Source: Ectocarpus siliculosus
Taxonomy: Eukaryota > Sar > Phaeophyceae > Ectocarpales > Ectocarpaceae
Assembly: GCA_000310025.1 (NCBI GenBank)
Contig: FN649744.1
Span: forward strand, 1,066,789-1,093,586
Direction: 5' to 3'
DNA length: 26,798 nucleotides
Part shown: piece after piece, positions 1 through 10,163 of the stretch
How the letters are laid out: each line of letters starts with the position of its first letter
Position numbering within the stretch: position 1 is the first letter of the stretch
Notes under the pieces: generated by a model
The model's database searches: none
Told to the model about the DNA's origin: nothing
The model's input: only the letters and a program-made list of their open reading frames with translations
Position numbers and translations under genes: made by a program

Positions 1-246
1 AGGAGAGGGGGGGGTTGTTAGAGGAGGACATCCTGACAAAAAACAAAAACGAAGGGCGGGGGAAGTGTCATGTGCAGCAAAATAGTTGAAAATGGACATG
101 CACATTAGACGAATCTGGGAGAAATGAGGCAGACGTTGAGAAACCTGGCTTCAGAAGACGGCCACGCAACACAACACCGTGGAGTGGAGCACTCCAGACG
201 CACAAGAACCCCGTGGCCAAACAAAAATCGATGCTCTCGGTTTTAC

Positions 247-382
247 CTGCCGCGAGGTGCAGAGGCGTGAGTTCGCCGTTTCCGCCCTGCCCGGGGGGGG
301 CTCCAGACCGCAGCAAGGCCCTCGTGAGGGGCACGTCGCTAGTTGCGACAGACCCCATCAGAGGTGTCATTTTCGGGGAATT
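247..382 (-). CDS. Ankyrin gene, following exon
   Basis: This 136-nt exon encodes one complete ankyrin unit (MTPLMGSVATSDVPLTRALL, then RSGAPP) and the start of the next (LTPLHLAAG). It is bounded by CTGTCAG upstream and GTAAAA downstream. The exon ends one base into a codon, so the repeat domain must continue in an exon outside the window. Confidence 0.72.
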
Positions 383-2384
383 CTGACAGGCATAGAGACA
401 GCAAGCCAAGGAGGAAGAGGGGGGGGGGGGGGGGGGGCGTGCTCTTATGTTTCGCATCCCTCAGCTGTGTCACCATTGACCACACGCCCTCGAGACGATG
501 GAGCACTGTTCCCACGGGACAGATCACCGATGGCCAAAAGACCCTTCCTAGAATACTGGCGGCTCAAAAACGCTCTCCCTGTCCTGTCTACACTTCTTGC
601 CTGCTTAGGCCACTTCTTAAGCTACCGTCGTCTCCAGGCTGTTCCATCCCTCAAAATTCTCTCTGTAACATGTTTTATTTTCCCCAGCTCAGTCATGCAC
701 GTGTACGTCTCTCCTTTCGCAAAACGGACATTCCGCAATTACATGAGAGGGCGGGGGGTGTACTCATAGTTGTGCATGCCGTAGCCGCTAGGCCTTTGAC
801 CTCGCATTCCTACAAAGCCGGAAGGGAGCACGCCGGGTTCTCACCGGATCAGGCTCTCACATCACCAAGCGCGAAACGCCGTGAGGTATTCGGCGAGTCG
901 CATGAAGGGTGCGCTGCATCCTGCTAAGGGTGTTCGGCATCTTGTGCTGACATAATTTATTCTCTGGTGCTTTCACTTCCAGAGACTGCCTCGAGGATGC
1001 TTGACCATTTTAACACAACGTGGTGCGAGTATCCCCTTTGCGCGGAGTGAGGATTCTCGACCCCGCACAACATGATCTACTCGACCACCATTACGGTTAC
1101 CGCCAAAAAAAGAAAACAGAGGTAACAAAGAAAAACGGTAACCTGGTTGCCGAGTTCACGAAGTGAATTGGCTTGTTTTACAACGTCGTTGCTAAGCGAC
1201 GAAAACCCAATCCCGATGGCAAACACCGAGGGGGGGGGCTTGTTTTACAACGTCGTTGACAAGCGACGAAGGGGGGGGAGGGACGAAATGAGAGAGGCGA
1301 AACTCGGGTGGGAGAACGGGGCGGGGGGGGTTGGGGTCGAAGGTAGTAAAATCACAACCACATTTCAAGCTTTGACCACCGAGCGTCTCTTGCTACACCT
1401 CCAGCGGCCGGAATAGATAGATTAAACCAAGACAAAGACGCACGCGATAAACACGATACAACAAGAACATCGAGCGCGCACCCGCAACGAAAAATAACAG
1501 GCGCTACCCCAACTCAGCAAAAAAAACAATTCATGGTATTTACCTCCGTGTCGGCATCAGCCCCGAACGCTAGCAACACCTCCGTGACCCCCAGATGCCG
1601 GTGCGCCACCGCCGTCATGAGCGCGGTGAAGTTGATCCCGTCCCTCTCCTCCAGGGCCGCCCCTGCGTCGCAGAGCAGACTCGCGATCTCGGCGTTCCCC
1701 TCCCTGGCCGCGAGGATGAGCGGGGTGCCGCCTCCGCCGCCGTAGCCCGCGCCGCCGCCGGTGTTCCCGCCGAGCCGGAAGTTTTTGTCGGCCCCTCCCG
1801 CCAGCAGGCTTCGGACGGCCGAGACCTGCGCCGTCTCGACGGCGTACTGGAGGGGCGGGCGCCGGTCGACGTCGATCGCGTCCGGGTCGGCGCCCGCGCG
1901 GATGAGGGCGGAGATCCAGTCCGCCTGCCCCGTAGTGCTCGCCCAGTGGAGGGCGGTCCTCAAGTGCTCGTCTCGGGCGTCGCAGTGGAAGCCCGCGTTC
2001 GTCGTCGGCATCGTCGGCGTGCCGTCGGGCACCGCTTCCCCCGCCGCTGGGGCTGTAGATTCCCTTGCTGCCAGCGCGTCTGCTGCGGGGTGGTCGTCCG
2101 TTGCGCGAGACGATTCAGCGGCAAGAGCAGCCGCCGCTCGATCAGCGAACTCCCGAGACGATTCCGCGGCAGAAGCAGTGGGAGAGACGAGCGCGGACAG
2201 GAGGCTCGTCGGCCGGCCGTGGCCGTAGGCCGCGACCGCGTGAAGCGGGTGGAAGACGAACTGCGCGTTGTCGACGCCGACGAAGGCGTTTAAGTCGTCC
2301 GCGAGGAAGTTGTTGGTGTTGCCGCCCCTCAGCTGCTGAGTCGCGACCGTTCTGGCGTGGAACCGCACGATGTCTGGCCAGTTT
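247..2384 (-). CDS. Ankyrin-repeat protein gene, partial (two exons in window)
   Basis: Two minus-strand exons, 2384-1544 and 382-247, join in the same reading phase (phase 0) through a GTAAAT donor at 1543 and a CTGTCAG acceptor at 385-383. The joined protein reads straight through an ankyrin repeat: GADADTE from the first exon is followed by NSPKMTPLMGSVATS from the second. Ankyrin repeats are protein-protein interaction modules, so the partner and role cannot be read from them. The second exon ends at a GCAG/GTAAAA donor in phase 1, so at least one more exon lies beyond the left edge. The 5' end is also open. A 38-nt exon with a strong CCCT/GTAAGT donor at 2737 has a compatible phase, but I cannot confirm it. 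Introns, codon use and Ala/Gly-rich stretches match the other minus-strand genes here. Confidence 0.75.
421..591 (+). repeat. Dispersed oligo-G-headed repeat, copy A1
   Basis: A 19-base G run (419-437) is followed by a sequence starting GTGCTCTTATGTTTCGCAT. It aligns over about 170 bp with the copy at 11447-11619, including about 31 nearly identical bases ending in GGCGGCTCAAAAACG. It lies in the intron of the ankyrin gene, antisense to it. No protein is evident. Five further relatives occur in this window. Confidence 0.7.
753..871 (+). repeat. Dispersed oligo-G-headed repeat, copy A2
   Basis: This copy begins GGGGGGTGTACTCATAG and ends CACATCACCAAGCG. It is the near-exact reverse complement of 11285-11409 across its whole length. 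The first half also aligns with copies A1, A5 and A6 (TACTCAT, GCATGCC, TAGAC-TTGACC blocks), so A2 and A4 form a subfamily with a different second half. It lies in the same intron as A1 and in the same orientation. Confidence 0.7.
1155..1167. other. Small GAA-loop hairpin
   Basis: TTCAC-GAA-GTGAA is a 5-bp perfect inverted repeat with a GAA loop, lying directly upstream of the duplicated 33-bp sequence. The loop is the same as in the stronger hairpin at 3137-3155. It is short enough to be chance on its own. Confidence 0.35.
1170..1270. repeat. 33-bp direct repeat, two copies, each with a hairpin
   Basis: The sequence GGCTTGTTTTACAACGTCGT plus the following bases occurs at 1170-1203 and again at 1238-1270. 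The copies differ at only two or three bases, all inside the loop of a potential stem (CGTCGTT pairing with AAGCGACG, one G-T wobble). A G run separates the copies. The repeat lies in the ankyrin intron and has no coding content. Confidence 0.6.
1544..2384 (-). CDS. Ankyrin gene, main exon
   Basis: The open frame is translated from about 2383 to 1544 and ends with a consensus donor. Near its start is a degenerate repeat (HPLHAVAAYGHG). An approximately 70-residue Ala/Ser/Glu-rich linker follows, and then four good ankyrin units: RTALHWASTTGQADWISALI, PPLQYAVETAQVSAVRSLLA, TPLILAAREGNAEIASLLCD and TALMTAVAHRHLGVTEVLLA. Each has the TPLH-like turn and the ending G-A-D/A-D/L. A Gly-rich insertion (GGNTGGGAGYGGGGG) sits between the second and third units and is encoded by a GCC/CCG-type trinucleotide tract. 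The CAACAG acceptor at 2390-2385 is my choice of upstream edge. The exon could instead extend further, because no in-frame ATG marks a start. Confidence 0.75.
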
Positions 2385-3136
2385 CTGTTGGGAGTGGTTC
2401 CGGGACCGGGCGGGCGGGGGGGGGTGGCGTGAAAGCCAGGTACCTCGTCGAACTACTGCTGTATGTACCTACTGGAGAACATGGGTTCTCCGCCGGCAAT
2501 CTGTCATATCCATCACATCCCGTTCGACTGTGGGTATATCTCGAACGGGCAGTCTTTCTGTGATTGTATTCATTTTGATTTTTCCTAATGTTGAGTGGAG
2601 CCTTGTATACATAGCGTAACAGGTGCTGTGCCGTGTGACAGCAGTGACAGGCGCGGCGGATCTTCGGAACCGCTCCGCCGCACCGCTCGCGGAGAAAAAA
2701 GAAGCGAGAGAAACCTTCAACAACGGGTTTACTTACAGGGCTGTTTCGCGTCCGAAAGCAGCTTTCCATTGAAACTAAATCATCGCACCCATCATTCGCT
2801 TCTTGTGGAAAGCACAGGAAGTGTGTGCCGCTACCTTCGCTGCCTATCGTTTGCACATCGACGGCACCAACACACACACGAGAACGCGACGAGTGAACCT
2901 ACAGGTCCGGCAGCGCACGCATAGCCAGCGTTCCGAACGTAGATGTCATGACATTCTTGATGAACAGGTCCCAAGAATCCTCCTGATGTTGTTGTTGTTG
3001 CTGGTTAACTGGTCCTTCGTTGCTCATGGTGTCGTCGTGTGCTGTGTGTTCATCCACGTGAAATGAGTGCAGCCGCTGCAGGGCTCAGTGACCATGGGTA
3101 GGGCAACCCGGGCAACCCGGGAACCAGTTCTATTAA

Positions 3137-3155
3137 TTTCGCGCGAAGCGCGAAA
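3137..3155. other. 8-bp stem, GAA-loop hairpin upstream of the LINE
   Basis: TTTCGCGC-GAA-GCGCGAAA pairs perfectly over eight base pairs. Its core contains GCGAAGC, a seven-base DNA known to fold into an unusually stable mini-hairpin. A second hairpin follows 16 bases later. Both lie between the (GGGCAACCC)n stretch at 3101-3121 and the first LINE-derived codons. They may belong to the element's 5' region or mark its insertion boundary. Confidence 0.6.
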
Positions 3156-3171
3156 AAAATACGAAGAGGCG

Positions 3172-3189
3172 TTTGGGCTGAAGCCCAAA
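3172..3189. other. 7-bp stem hairpin with TGAA loop
   Basis: TTTGGGC-TGAA-GCCCAAA pairs perfectly and ends nine bases before the ATG at 3198. Its layout (T-rich base, GC core, GAA-containing loop) copies that of the preceding hairpin, with a different stem sequence. Confidence 0.55.
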
Positions 3190-3197
3190 GTCTTAAT

Positions 3198-5938
3198 ATG
3201 ACACAACGAATCCATCTCGATCATAGAAAACGGCGGGAAGCGCGCCGGGCGATGAGAGGCAACTGGAACTCAGCAACGTGGAGAGTTCTCAAAGCAGCGT
3301 GTAAGGGGGTGGCTACAGCAGTCGAAACGGGCGTTTATGCCCACCTGGACGGATATGTGACTGAATTCGAAGCAACCTACAAAGATCGCGACATGAGAGG
3401 ACTGTACCAACAACACCTCAAGAGGTCAGTGGGTCAGCGGGAGACAAGCGGGGGGACAGCAGTTCGTCGCGGATGAGAACGGCGTGTTGCTCCGGAACAG
3501 GGACGACATCTTCCAACGGTGGGCGAGATTCTTCAGCACCCTACTCTACACCAAATCCCCCACCCTGAACCCAGACATCATCGAACGAGTGACGCAGCGG
3601 CCAGCGACACGTGACACTCAACGGTTGGGAGAGGTGCCAGAACTCGAGGAGGTGGCACGGACAGCGAAAGGCCTCAAGAACTGGAAGGCACCCGGCCAAT
3701 ACTCCCTCCCTGCCGAGTTGCTCAAGATCGACGACGACGAACCCTTTGTCCTGGGACACCTCCATACCATCCTCGTCAAGGTGTGGGACGGAGGAGATAT
3801 CCCGCGAGAGTGGAAGGATGCAACCATCAAGGTGCTGTACAAGAAGGGTGACCGGTCCAACTGTAACAACTACAGGGGGGTTTCGCTACTATCTCACGTA
3901 GGCAAGGTCCCCATCAAGATCATCACCAACCGTTTAAGCGCCTTCTGCGAAGCCAACAACATCCTCCCGGAGGAACAGTGCCGATTTCGACCCGGGCGAT
4001 CCACCGTCGACATGCTGTTCGTCGTGCGCCGCCTCCAGGAGCTGGCTGGGGCGAAGAAAGAAAATACCGCTCTAAATGTGCTTCGTCGACTTGAAGAAGG
4101 CGTATGATTCGGTGGACCGAGAGATGCCAAGGAAGGTGCTGGCCAGGGCCGGGATTCCCGGGAAGCTAATCAAAGTCATCCGCCAACTCCACGATGGAAT
4201 GCGGGCCCGGGTGCGCATGGACGACGGAGAACTATCGGACTGGTTCTTCGTCACACAGGGCGTGCGACAAGGATGTGTGCTATCCCCACTGCTGTTCAAC
4301 ATCGTCTTCGCCGAGGTCCTCGATGTCGTCGTTATCTGATTCAGCGAGGATGATGTTGTTCTGCGGAACCTGGTGTGCTTGGAGGAGGGGAAGATGGAAG
4401 CGGGGGAGGGGGAGGAGACACCCCTTGACCGAGTACGGAGGGCAGTATGGGGGATGCTGTATGCTGATGATGCCGGCGTCGTATCGAGGTCTGCAGAAGG
4501 ACTATCGAGAATGATGACCATCATCGTTGAGGTGTTCGGAGAGTTCGGGCTAACGGTGTCGGAGAAGAAGACGGAGGCGCTCCTGATGCGCGCGAAGGAC
4601 AAGTCGACTACAACATCACAGCCCCCCCCGCCTCCACCGCTGACCATCGAAGCCGCGGGACAGAAATACGCCCAGACGACCGAGTTCCGGTACCTCGGTG
4701 GCCTCGTCAACGAACATGGCGACCTCACCCGGGAGATCAACTACAGGAGCAGAGGAGCGTGGGCGTGCCTCAGGCGATATGGCCAGGAGCTCTTCGACAG
4801 ACCGAAAGCGCCATTCCGACTCAAGATCCGCCTCCTCCAGGCGGAGGCGATGGAGGCACTGCTGTATGGCTGCATGACATGGTCACCACTCAGCGGCCAC
4901 TATCAGACGCTGCGGTCGACACACCACCGACTGCTCCTTCGAGTTATCGGGTACAAGCGCAAGAAAGACACCTACCGGCAGCTCTCTTACGCCCAGACGC
5001 TGAAGAGGGTCGAATGCCAGAGCGTTGAAGCCACGATCCGACAACGACGCCTACTGTTCGCGGGAGCACTGGCAAGGCAGCCGGACGGGCGACTCCCGAA
5101 ACGACTGATGCTCGGCGAACTGGCGGGGGGGGGGGAGAAGCCACGTAGGGGGGGACAGGAACAGAACTGGCTGAAGTGTGTGCTCGACGACTTGAAGGCA
5201 TTCGGGGCCGACCACGGATATACGAAAACCGATCCATGTTGTGTCGGAATCCCGGTACCGAAAGACACGGCACCGAAGTTAAAGTGGACGGAAGCCGCGA
5301 AGGTGGAGGGGGGAGTACCCTGGCATGCGGCGGTGCTGCAGGGAGCTGAGAGGTTCATGACCTCCTGGCACGAGAAGGAAGAAGAGGCCAGCCGGCAACA
5401 AGCGCTCAAACGAAACCACAAGCCAACAACCGATGGGGCGGGAGGGGGGCAGGAGACGGACGAGACGGCGAGGGAAGAAAGCAAACGAGAAGAGACGGAC
5501 CGAGTGGCACGATACGTGCCGGATAGAATTTCTTTTAGCCAATTCCCCCTCCCCAACGCTGCACCACATTGCACCAACCCCCCAGTAGTGATGACGTACC
5601 ATTACAATGTATCGCTGGTTGGTGGCCATGTTTGCGTGTTTGCTTGTTCGTTAGTGGTCTCTCCACCGTGTGCCTGTTTCTGCCTCTTATTTCTTGTTAT
5701 TTTCGGCCTGGTCCCGTTTTGTCCTCGCTCTTCATTTTATTTTCATTTTATTTTCTCTTTTTCTTACTGTTTTCTCATTATTTTATTTTTTTCTCTTTTT
5801 TCTCTTTTTCTCTCTTTTTCTCTCTTTTTCTGTGCCAGATGGCCTTGTCTCTGCTTGCGTTGTGAAATACCAAGATTGAACCAAGGGGGTGCACCTCTTT
5901 CTCTCCGGCCCATGATAGTGACTCCTAGTCTCAGTTGA
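3198..5938 (+). pseudogene. LINE reverse transcriptase, frameshifted and interrupted
   Basis: The protein is recovered from three frames. At 3198-3476 is the linker before RT (RRAMRGNWNSATWRVLKAAC). Then 3461-4107 carries the early RT motifs ([20 protein letters not shown], then [20 protein letters not shown]). From 4076 come the catalytic blocks: [29 protein letters not shown] and LYADDAGVVS, whose Asp pair is the polymerase active site. The first break is in a six-G run near 3461 and the second near 4070. A TGA at 4337-4339 is in frame with the downstream part and resembles a mutated CGA. After RT come a thumb-like region (EFRYLGGLVNEHGDLTREIN) and a basic C-terminal region typical of LINE ORF2. 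The last roughly 120 codons, rich in Phe and Leu, are the T-rich 3' UTR read through and are unlikely to be protein. It is dead as sequenced. Confidence 0.85.
5729..5835 (+). repeat. T-rich pyrimidine tract in the LINE 3' region
   Basis: The tract is made of TTTTATTTTC units followed by tandem TCTCTTTTTC units. It lies just before the end of the open frame and explains that frame's artificial Phe/Leu-rich tail. It probably belongs to the element's 3' untranslated region. Confidence 0.55.
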
Positions 5939-6156
5939 TACCTCGCATAGCGCGCAGAGGGAGTGGAGGACTCCAGAATATCTGTCGTTGATTTCTATTG
6001 GCTTGCGGACCCCTCGGGGCCAGTTTATTTGAGTGTACCTTTTTAGGGCAAGTTAACCTGTGACCAAGGGAGGAATCGACCGCGTCGAGTGTTGGATCAG
6101 TACGGACATACGAAGGTACTGGGTAGAGAGAGATCGGAACGGTTTTTGATGTGAAG

Positions 6157-6181
6157 ACAACAACAACAACAACAACAACAA
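6157..6181 (+). repeat. (ACA)8 microsatellite, possible LINE tail
   Basis: Eight consecutive ACA/CAA units lie about 220 bases after the last LINE-derived codon. The tract could be the tandem-repeat tail of the retrotransposon or an independent microsatellite. Confidence 0.6.
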
Positions 6182-7542
6182 TAGAAAAAAGTCAGAGACA
6201 GATTTTTTTCTCCTTTTTGTGCCGAGGGAGTGCAATAATTAAGAGGCTTTACGATTGACCTTTTTTTTTTCTTGCATGCGTCTGTTATACGTGTACATAT
6301 CTCTTTCAAATAAGCTCACGAGGGGGGGCCTGCGAATAGGTACAGCCTGCATGGGGTATCTATAATAGTGGCCACAGGTGTAACACAGAGTACTACAGAC
6401 GGACCGGAGACCGGAGACGGTAACCACCCTCCTATTCAAGCGTGCATGACTCCCGGTGGAAGGCCAGATGGACGTGCGGGACTTCTGCAATCAGCGTTTA
6501 TGCCCAGTTTAGAGAGAGACACCGGCATGACACGGGGAGTGAAGAGAAAATAAATCCGTCTCTGACACGTTACATAAACAAACGCTGTCACAGGCCTGCC
6601 GACGCCCGCAATTTTGTCGCTACGTGTGTACAGTAGACCACGGCCCGTTGCTTCATCTATGAGAGATTAACGTACTCCGTGAGTCTGCTCATCGTTGTAC
6701 ACAACTAGTCCAGTACTCAACAAAGTGGCTGAAGAATGCAAACTACTGCTGCTGTACCGAGAATACCGACCACTTCACGTGCCCGTGTGCCCTGTGTGCC
6801 CATCGAATATTCACTTGTTGTTACAAAAATAACCGCTCACCATCGGAGGTAATTTCGTTCTTATTGCAATGTGGCAAGGAATGGTCAAGCGTGGCTGACT
6901 TTAGTCGGCCTTGCTAGGTTGAAAGGTGGGAGTGAGCCTCAGGGGCCCGCTTCCTGGTCACAGCAGACGGAGGGTCTTTTCGTTGTAAAGATCTTTAGAT
7001 CTCGAGAACGTCGTTCAGGGTCACGGATCTAAGTTGTATGTGCGTCCCTACCACTGGGAAGATACCTATATTCTGGTTCCACAGTACCACAAGATAATAC
7101 CAGCTGGAAAATGCCCACCACTTCGCGTGCCCATGTGCCTTGTGTGCCTTGTGTGCCCATCGAATATTCACTTGTTGTTGATACGAAGCAAGTGGACCCG
7201 CGCCACAACTACTTTACCCACAGCACCTTCTAGGACTCGTCCCTTGCAGCAGTTCCAACACGATCTGTATTTATTTCTCGCGTCGCTGACGACACCATGA
7301 ACCAACTCGGGCACGTAAGGAAATACTCTCCGTTCCGTACTAAGCCAGCAGACAGCTGACATATGTCTCCGAAGGTAAGCTTTCATACCTCCACCACCAC
7401 GCCGCAAACAACGGCGGCGCGAAGGCAAGTGATCCCTCTCTGTTTCCTGCTACTACTCTTGTACACGGGGCAAAAGCATCCCACAAGCCACGAAAAAGAC
7501 GAACCACTAAACAAACCAGTACTTTGTCAGAGGGGCGCGACC
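6182..7542. other. Non-coding interval with a diverged direct repeat
   Basis: I see no exon with matching splice sites or recognisable protein here. The only structure is a direct repeat: about 6754-6822 and 7083-7179 share a block beginning CCACTTC-CGTGCCC-TGTGCC and ending CATCGAATATTCACTTGTTG. The second copy has an extra tandem nonamer (TTGTGTGCC). The interval lies between the LINE tail and the stop codon of the next minus-strand gene, so it should include that gene's 3' UTR. No clear polyadenylation signal stood out. Confidence 0.45.
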
Positions 7543-8127
7543 CTACGCTACTCCCTGATAGAGAGAATCCCTCATCCCTTCTCGAGCATCAACTTGCGCG
7601 CTGCCCGATATTTCGCCGCTACCAACACCTCCAGCAACAACATCGGTCCCATCGTCCCGGGCTGTCAAAAGCCCAGGCAATACCGGAGGAACAACGTCTA
7701 TCCCGTCCTCCACCCACGAAGGTTTCCACAGCCGGCCGCCGCCGCCGCCGCCGCCCACATTAGCCCTACTCCACGCCCTCCCTTCTCTCAACAGCCATCC
7801 CTGCAACGTCCTTCTAGACAGGGAGACAACAAGCCCGCGCCCGGGTGACCGCATCGACTCCTGCGCCTCGCGGAGGAGTTCCAGCTGCCGGCGGCGCCCC
7901 CCTTGGTTCCCGTCGCCTCGCTCGCGCGTGGCGGCGTTGTCAGTGGGCGGGTGCCGCCGCTCCCCCGGCTGGCCCAGCAGCTCGAGGTCGCCGTCGAGGG
8001 GCCCGTCGAAGCGGCAGCTGCCAAGCAGCCACAGGATGCCCTTGAGGTTGTCGAGCGCCGGCCACGAGCCCTTCACGCTGGTTATCATGACGAGGTCGCC
8101 TTGGGGAGGGTGGACGTGTCTCTCAAC
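7543..8127 (-). CDS. PPR-like gene, terminal exon
   Basis: This exon begins after a GCGCACAG acceptor (8130-8128), the only nearby AG that keeps the frame from the preceding exon. It encodes VERHVHPPQGDLVMITSVKG, then DNLKGILWLLGS, then a disordered Arg/Gly-rich tail ending ...SLYQGVA and a stop. The residues TSVKGS take the place of the TGxG loop of canonical Smr domains. A run of GGC codons gives GGGGGGG in the tail. Confidence 0.6.
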   Translation of the reverse strand, partial: VERHVHPPQGDLVMITSVKGSWPALDNLKGILWLLGSCRFDGPLDGDLELLGQPGERRHPPTDNAATRERGDGNQGGRRRQLELLREAQESMRSPGRGLVVSLSRRTLQGWLLREGRAWSRANVGGGGGGGRLWKPSWVEDGIDVVPPVLPGLLTARDDGTDVVAGGVGSGEISGSAQVDAREGMRDSLYQGVA

Positions 8128-10131
8128 CTGTGCGCTCCCCCCCCCCAAAAAAAAGCGTACACGCCGAGTTGATGGTGCGAGTTAGAGGTAGCGATGGTGG
8201 CAGGAGCGGGAGACACAGATGGTGAAGGGAGGCCGAGGACGCAGGAAAAGGGGCGGTGGTAAAACAAGGGACGAACGGGGGACGGCAGCGAGTCAGTCAA
8301 TACCTTGAGAATTTCGTTGTGATCATAATGCCACATGAGCGGTGCTAACAGGAGGTGCAATGTACACACACTCGAAGAACATCCGGCACCGACCCCATGC
8401 ACACCAGGATGTGCATCTTCGCCACAAAAACAAAAAGCACCAGTGGCGCTGTCGAAGCTTTATCGCCCAACCCCGGCATCACCCTCTGCCAGAAGCCGCA
8501 CACACGCCAGCCTTCACCCCCCCCCCTCACCCCGCTACTCCCCCCGACAACGGAGCACGTGCACTCAAGCCACTCACCGTCTCCTCGTACGCGTATTTCC
8601 GCCGCATGTCGCTCAGCACGAGGTTCAGCGCCGCCAGCGGCATGCCGTGGTGCATCTGGTAGTCCACGCAATCAAGGTTGAGCACCCCGGCCGACTGGCT
8701 CGCCCAGTGCGCGTCCGCCGGCAAGGCCTTGGACTCCACCCCGGCCTCGTAGAGGGCCAACGACGCGGACCTACGGCGTTCCTTGGTCGCGTCGCCGGCG
8801 TCCTCCGCCGCCACCGCCGTCCCGCCGGCGCCCCCCCAGACCTTGCACATGGTCTGGAGCACGGCCTCCTGAGAGGCGCTCCGACAGCCCGACCGCAGCA
8901 TCGATCGGCACCCGTCGCTGAACAGCTCGATGGCGGGTAACAAGTGCGCCGGGATGTCCCCTCCCGCCGCTTCCGGCGTCGTGCCGCCGTCTGCACGGTC
9001 GGGCGCTAGCCGCCCTCCCGGCAAGAGCCACCGGATCGCTTCCGTGTACACCAGCGCGTCCTGCCGATGACGGTCCACCACGGGCTCGCTGCTGCCGCTG
9101 CCGTCGCCTTCCGCCTTGCCGACTCGAGCATCGCCACCGCCAGGCTCCGGCGTGTCGCATCCCTTCCCCGGAACCCGATCTGATCCGTGCGTCTCACGGG
9201 CCACAGGAGATGGTGCGGCGGCGGTGGCGGCAGTAGCCGAAGGCGTGGTTTCTTCCCGCTGCCACCCTTGTTCCCGCCCCCGTGAGCCCGGCGCCAGCAC
9301 CGCCACGGCGCTTGCCGCCGGCCTGTCGTTTTCTTCCTCGGCGGCGGTGGCGGCAGCGGCAGCGGCGGTGGCGATGGCAGCACCCCCGTCGCCCGACACG
9401 CCCCTCTGAGCTCCGGCGGCGACCTTCAACAACTCCAGGCACGCCTTCGAGCCCGCCACCTGCCCCGACGCGGGTTTCTTGGCCTCAAGCTTGGCCTCAA
9501 GGAACGCCTCCAAAGACTCCGACGCCGCCACCAGACGAGCACCGCCGCCGCCGTCGCCCGACCGCCTGTCGCCACCCGTTTCCGCCGAGAACCAGGCCAC
9601 GATATCGGTGGACAGCACCTCCAGCGCCATGTCCCACTTTCCCGCTCGGGTGAAGCCTCGGACGGTCCCCTCCATCCACCCAGGATCGACCGTCGGTGGG
9701 CCTGATAATGATGGGTCGCTTCCTGCTCGACCACCATAACCACCGCCTTCCTCGCTGCCGCCGACGTAGCCGGGGCTAAGACCGCCAGCCGCGGGGGTGG
9801 CACCGCCGGCCCTTACGCTAGCCTTGAGGAACGAAAGCACCTCCGCCGCCTCCTCCACCCTGCCGAGCTTGAGGTACGCGGTGATCGCGTGCGCGATGGC
9901 GGACGGGTGGAAGGACAACCATGCCTGCAGCGGGAGGGGCGACGAAAACTCCCCTGCCTTCTTCTTCCCGCCGCCGCCGCCGGCCCCGCCGCCGAACTCC
10001 TCGGGGAGCGGCAGTCGCGTAGGCTTCGCGATTCTAGCGCTCACGTGTGCTTCCTCCTCCTCCTCCTCCTCCACCTCCTCCTCCTCCTCCTCTTCCCCCT
10101 CCTCTTCCATCTCTGCTGTGCCCTCGACAGA

Positions 10132-10163
<32 letters not shown>

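Larger units (their letters stand above)
3100..6181 (+). mobile_element. 5'-truncated non-LTR (LINE-type) retrotransposon
   Basis: A reverse-transcriptase coding region on the plus strand is followed by a T-rich stretch (5729-5835, with TCTCTTTTTC tandem units) and, at 6157-6181, by (ACA)8. Several LINE clades end in such short tandem repeats instead of poly(A), so 6181 is a plausible 3' end. No long terminal repeats, integrase or RNase H were seen, and no apurinic endonuclease domain precedes the RT, so the copy is probably 5'-truncated. The 5' limit is uncertain: either the GC-rich GGGCAACCC repeat at about 3100 or the hairpins at 3137-3189. Target-site duplications could not be identified. 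Confidence 0.65.

Noticed and set aside
179-927. Overlapping plus-strand open frames of about 195 codons
   Set aside because: They run antisense through the ankyrin exon, a 19-G homopolymer and two dispersed repeats. Composition is not protein-like and no splice or start context supports them.
1171-1215. Cloning-vector (lacZ-alpha) contamination, because of GTTTTACAACGTCGT
   Set aside because: Only about 15 bases resemble it. The flanks diverge and the sequence is duplicated locally with a hairpin, so vector origin is unlikely.
1595-2619. Long plus-strand frames opposite the ankyrin exon
   Set aside because: These are Arg-rich shadows of the GC-rich ankyrin exon, whose minus-strand frame has clear ankyrin motifs.
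5500-5938. Phe/Leu-rich hydrophobic C-terminus as a membrane domain of the LINE protein
   Set aside because: It is the T-rich 3' region read as codons. Repeated TCTCTTTTTC units explain the composition.
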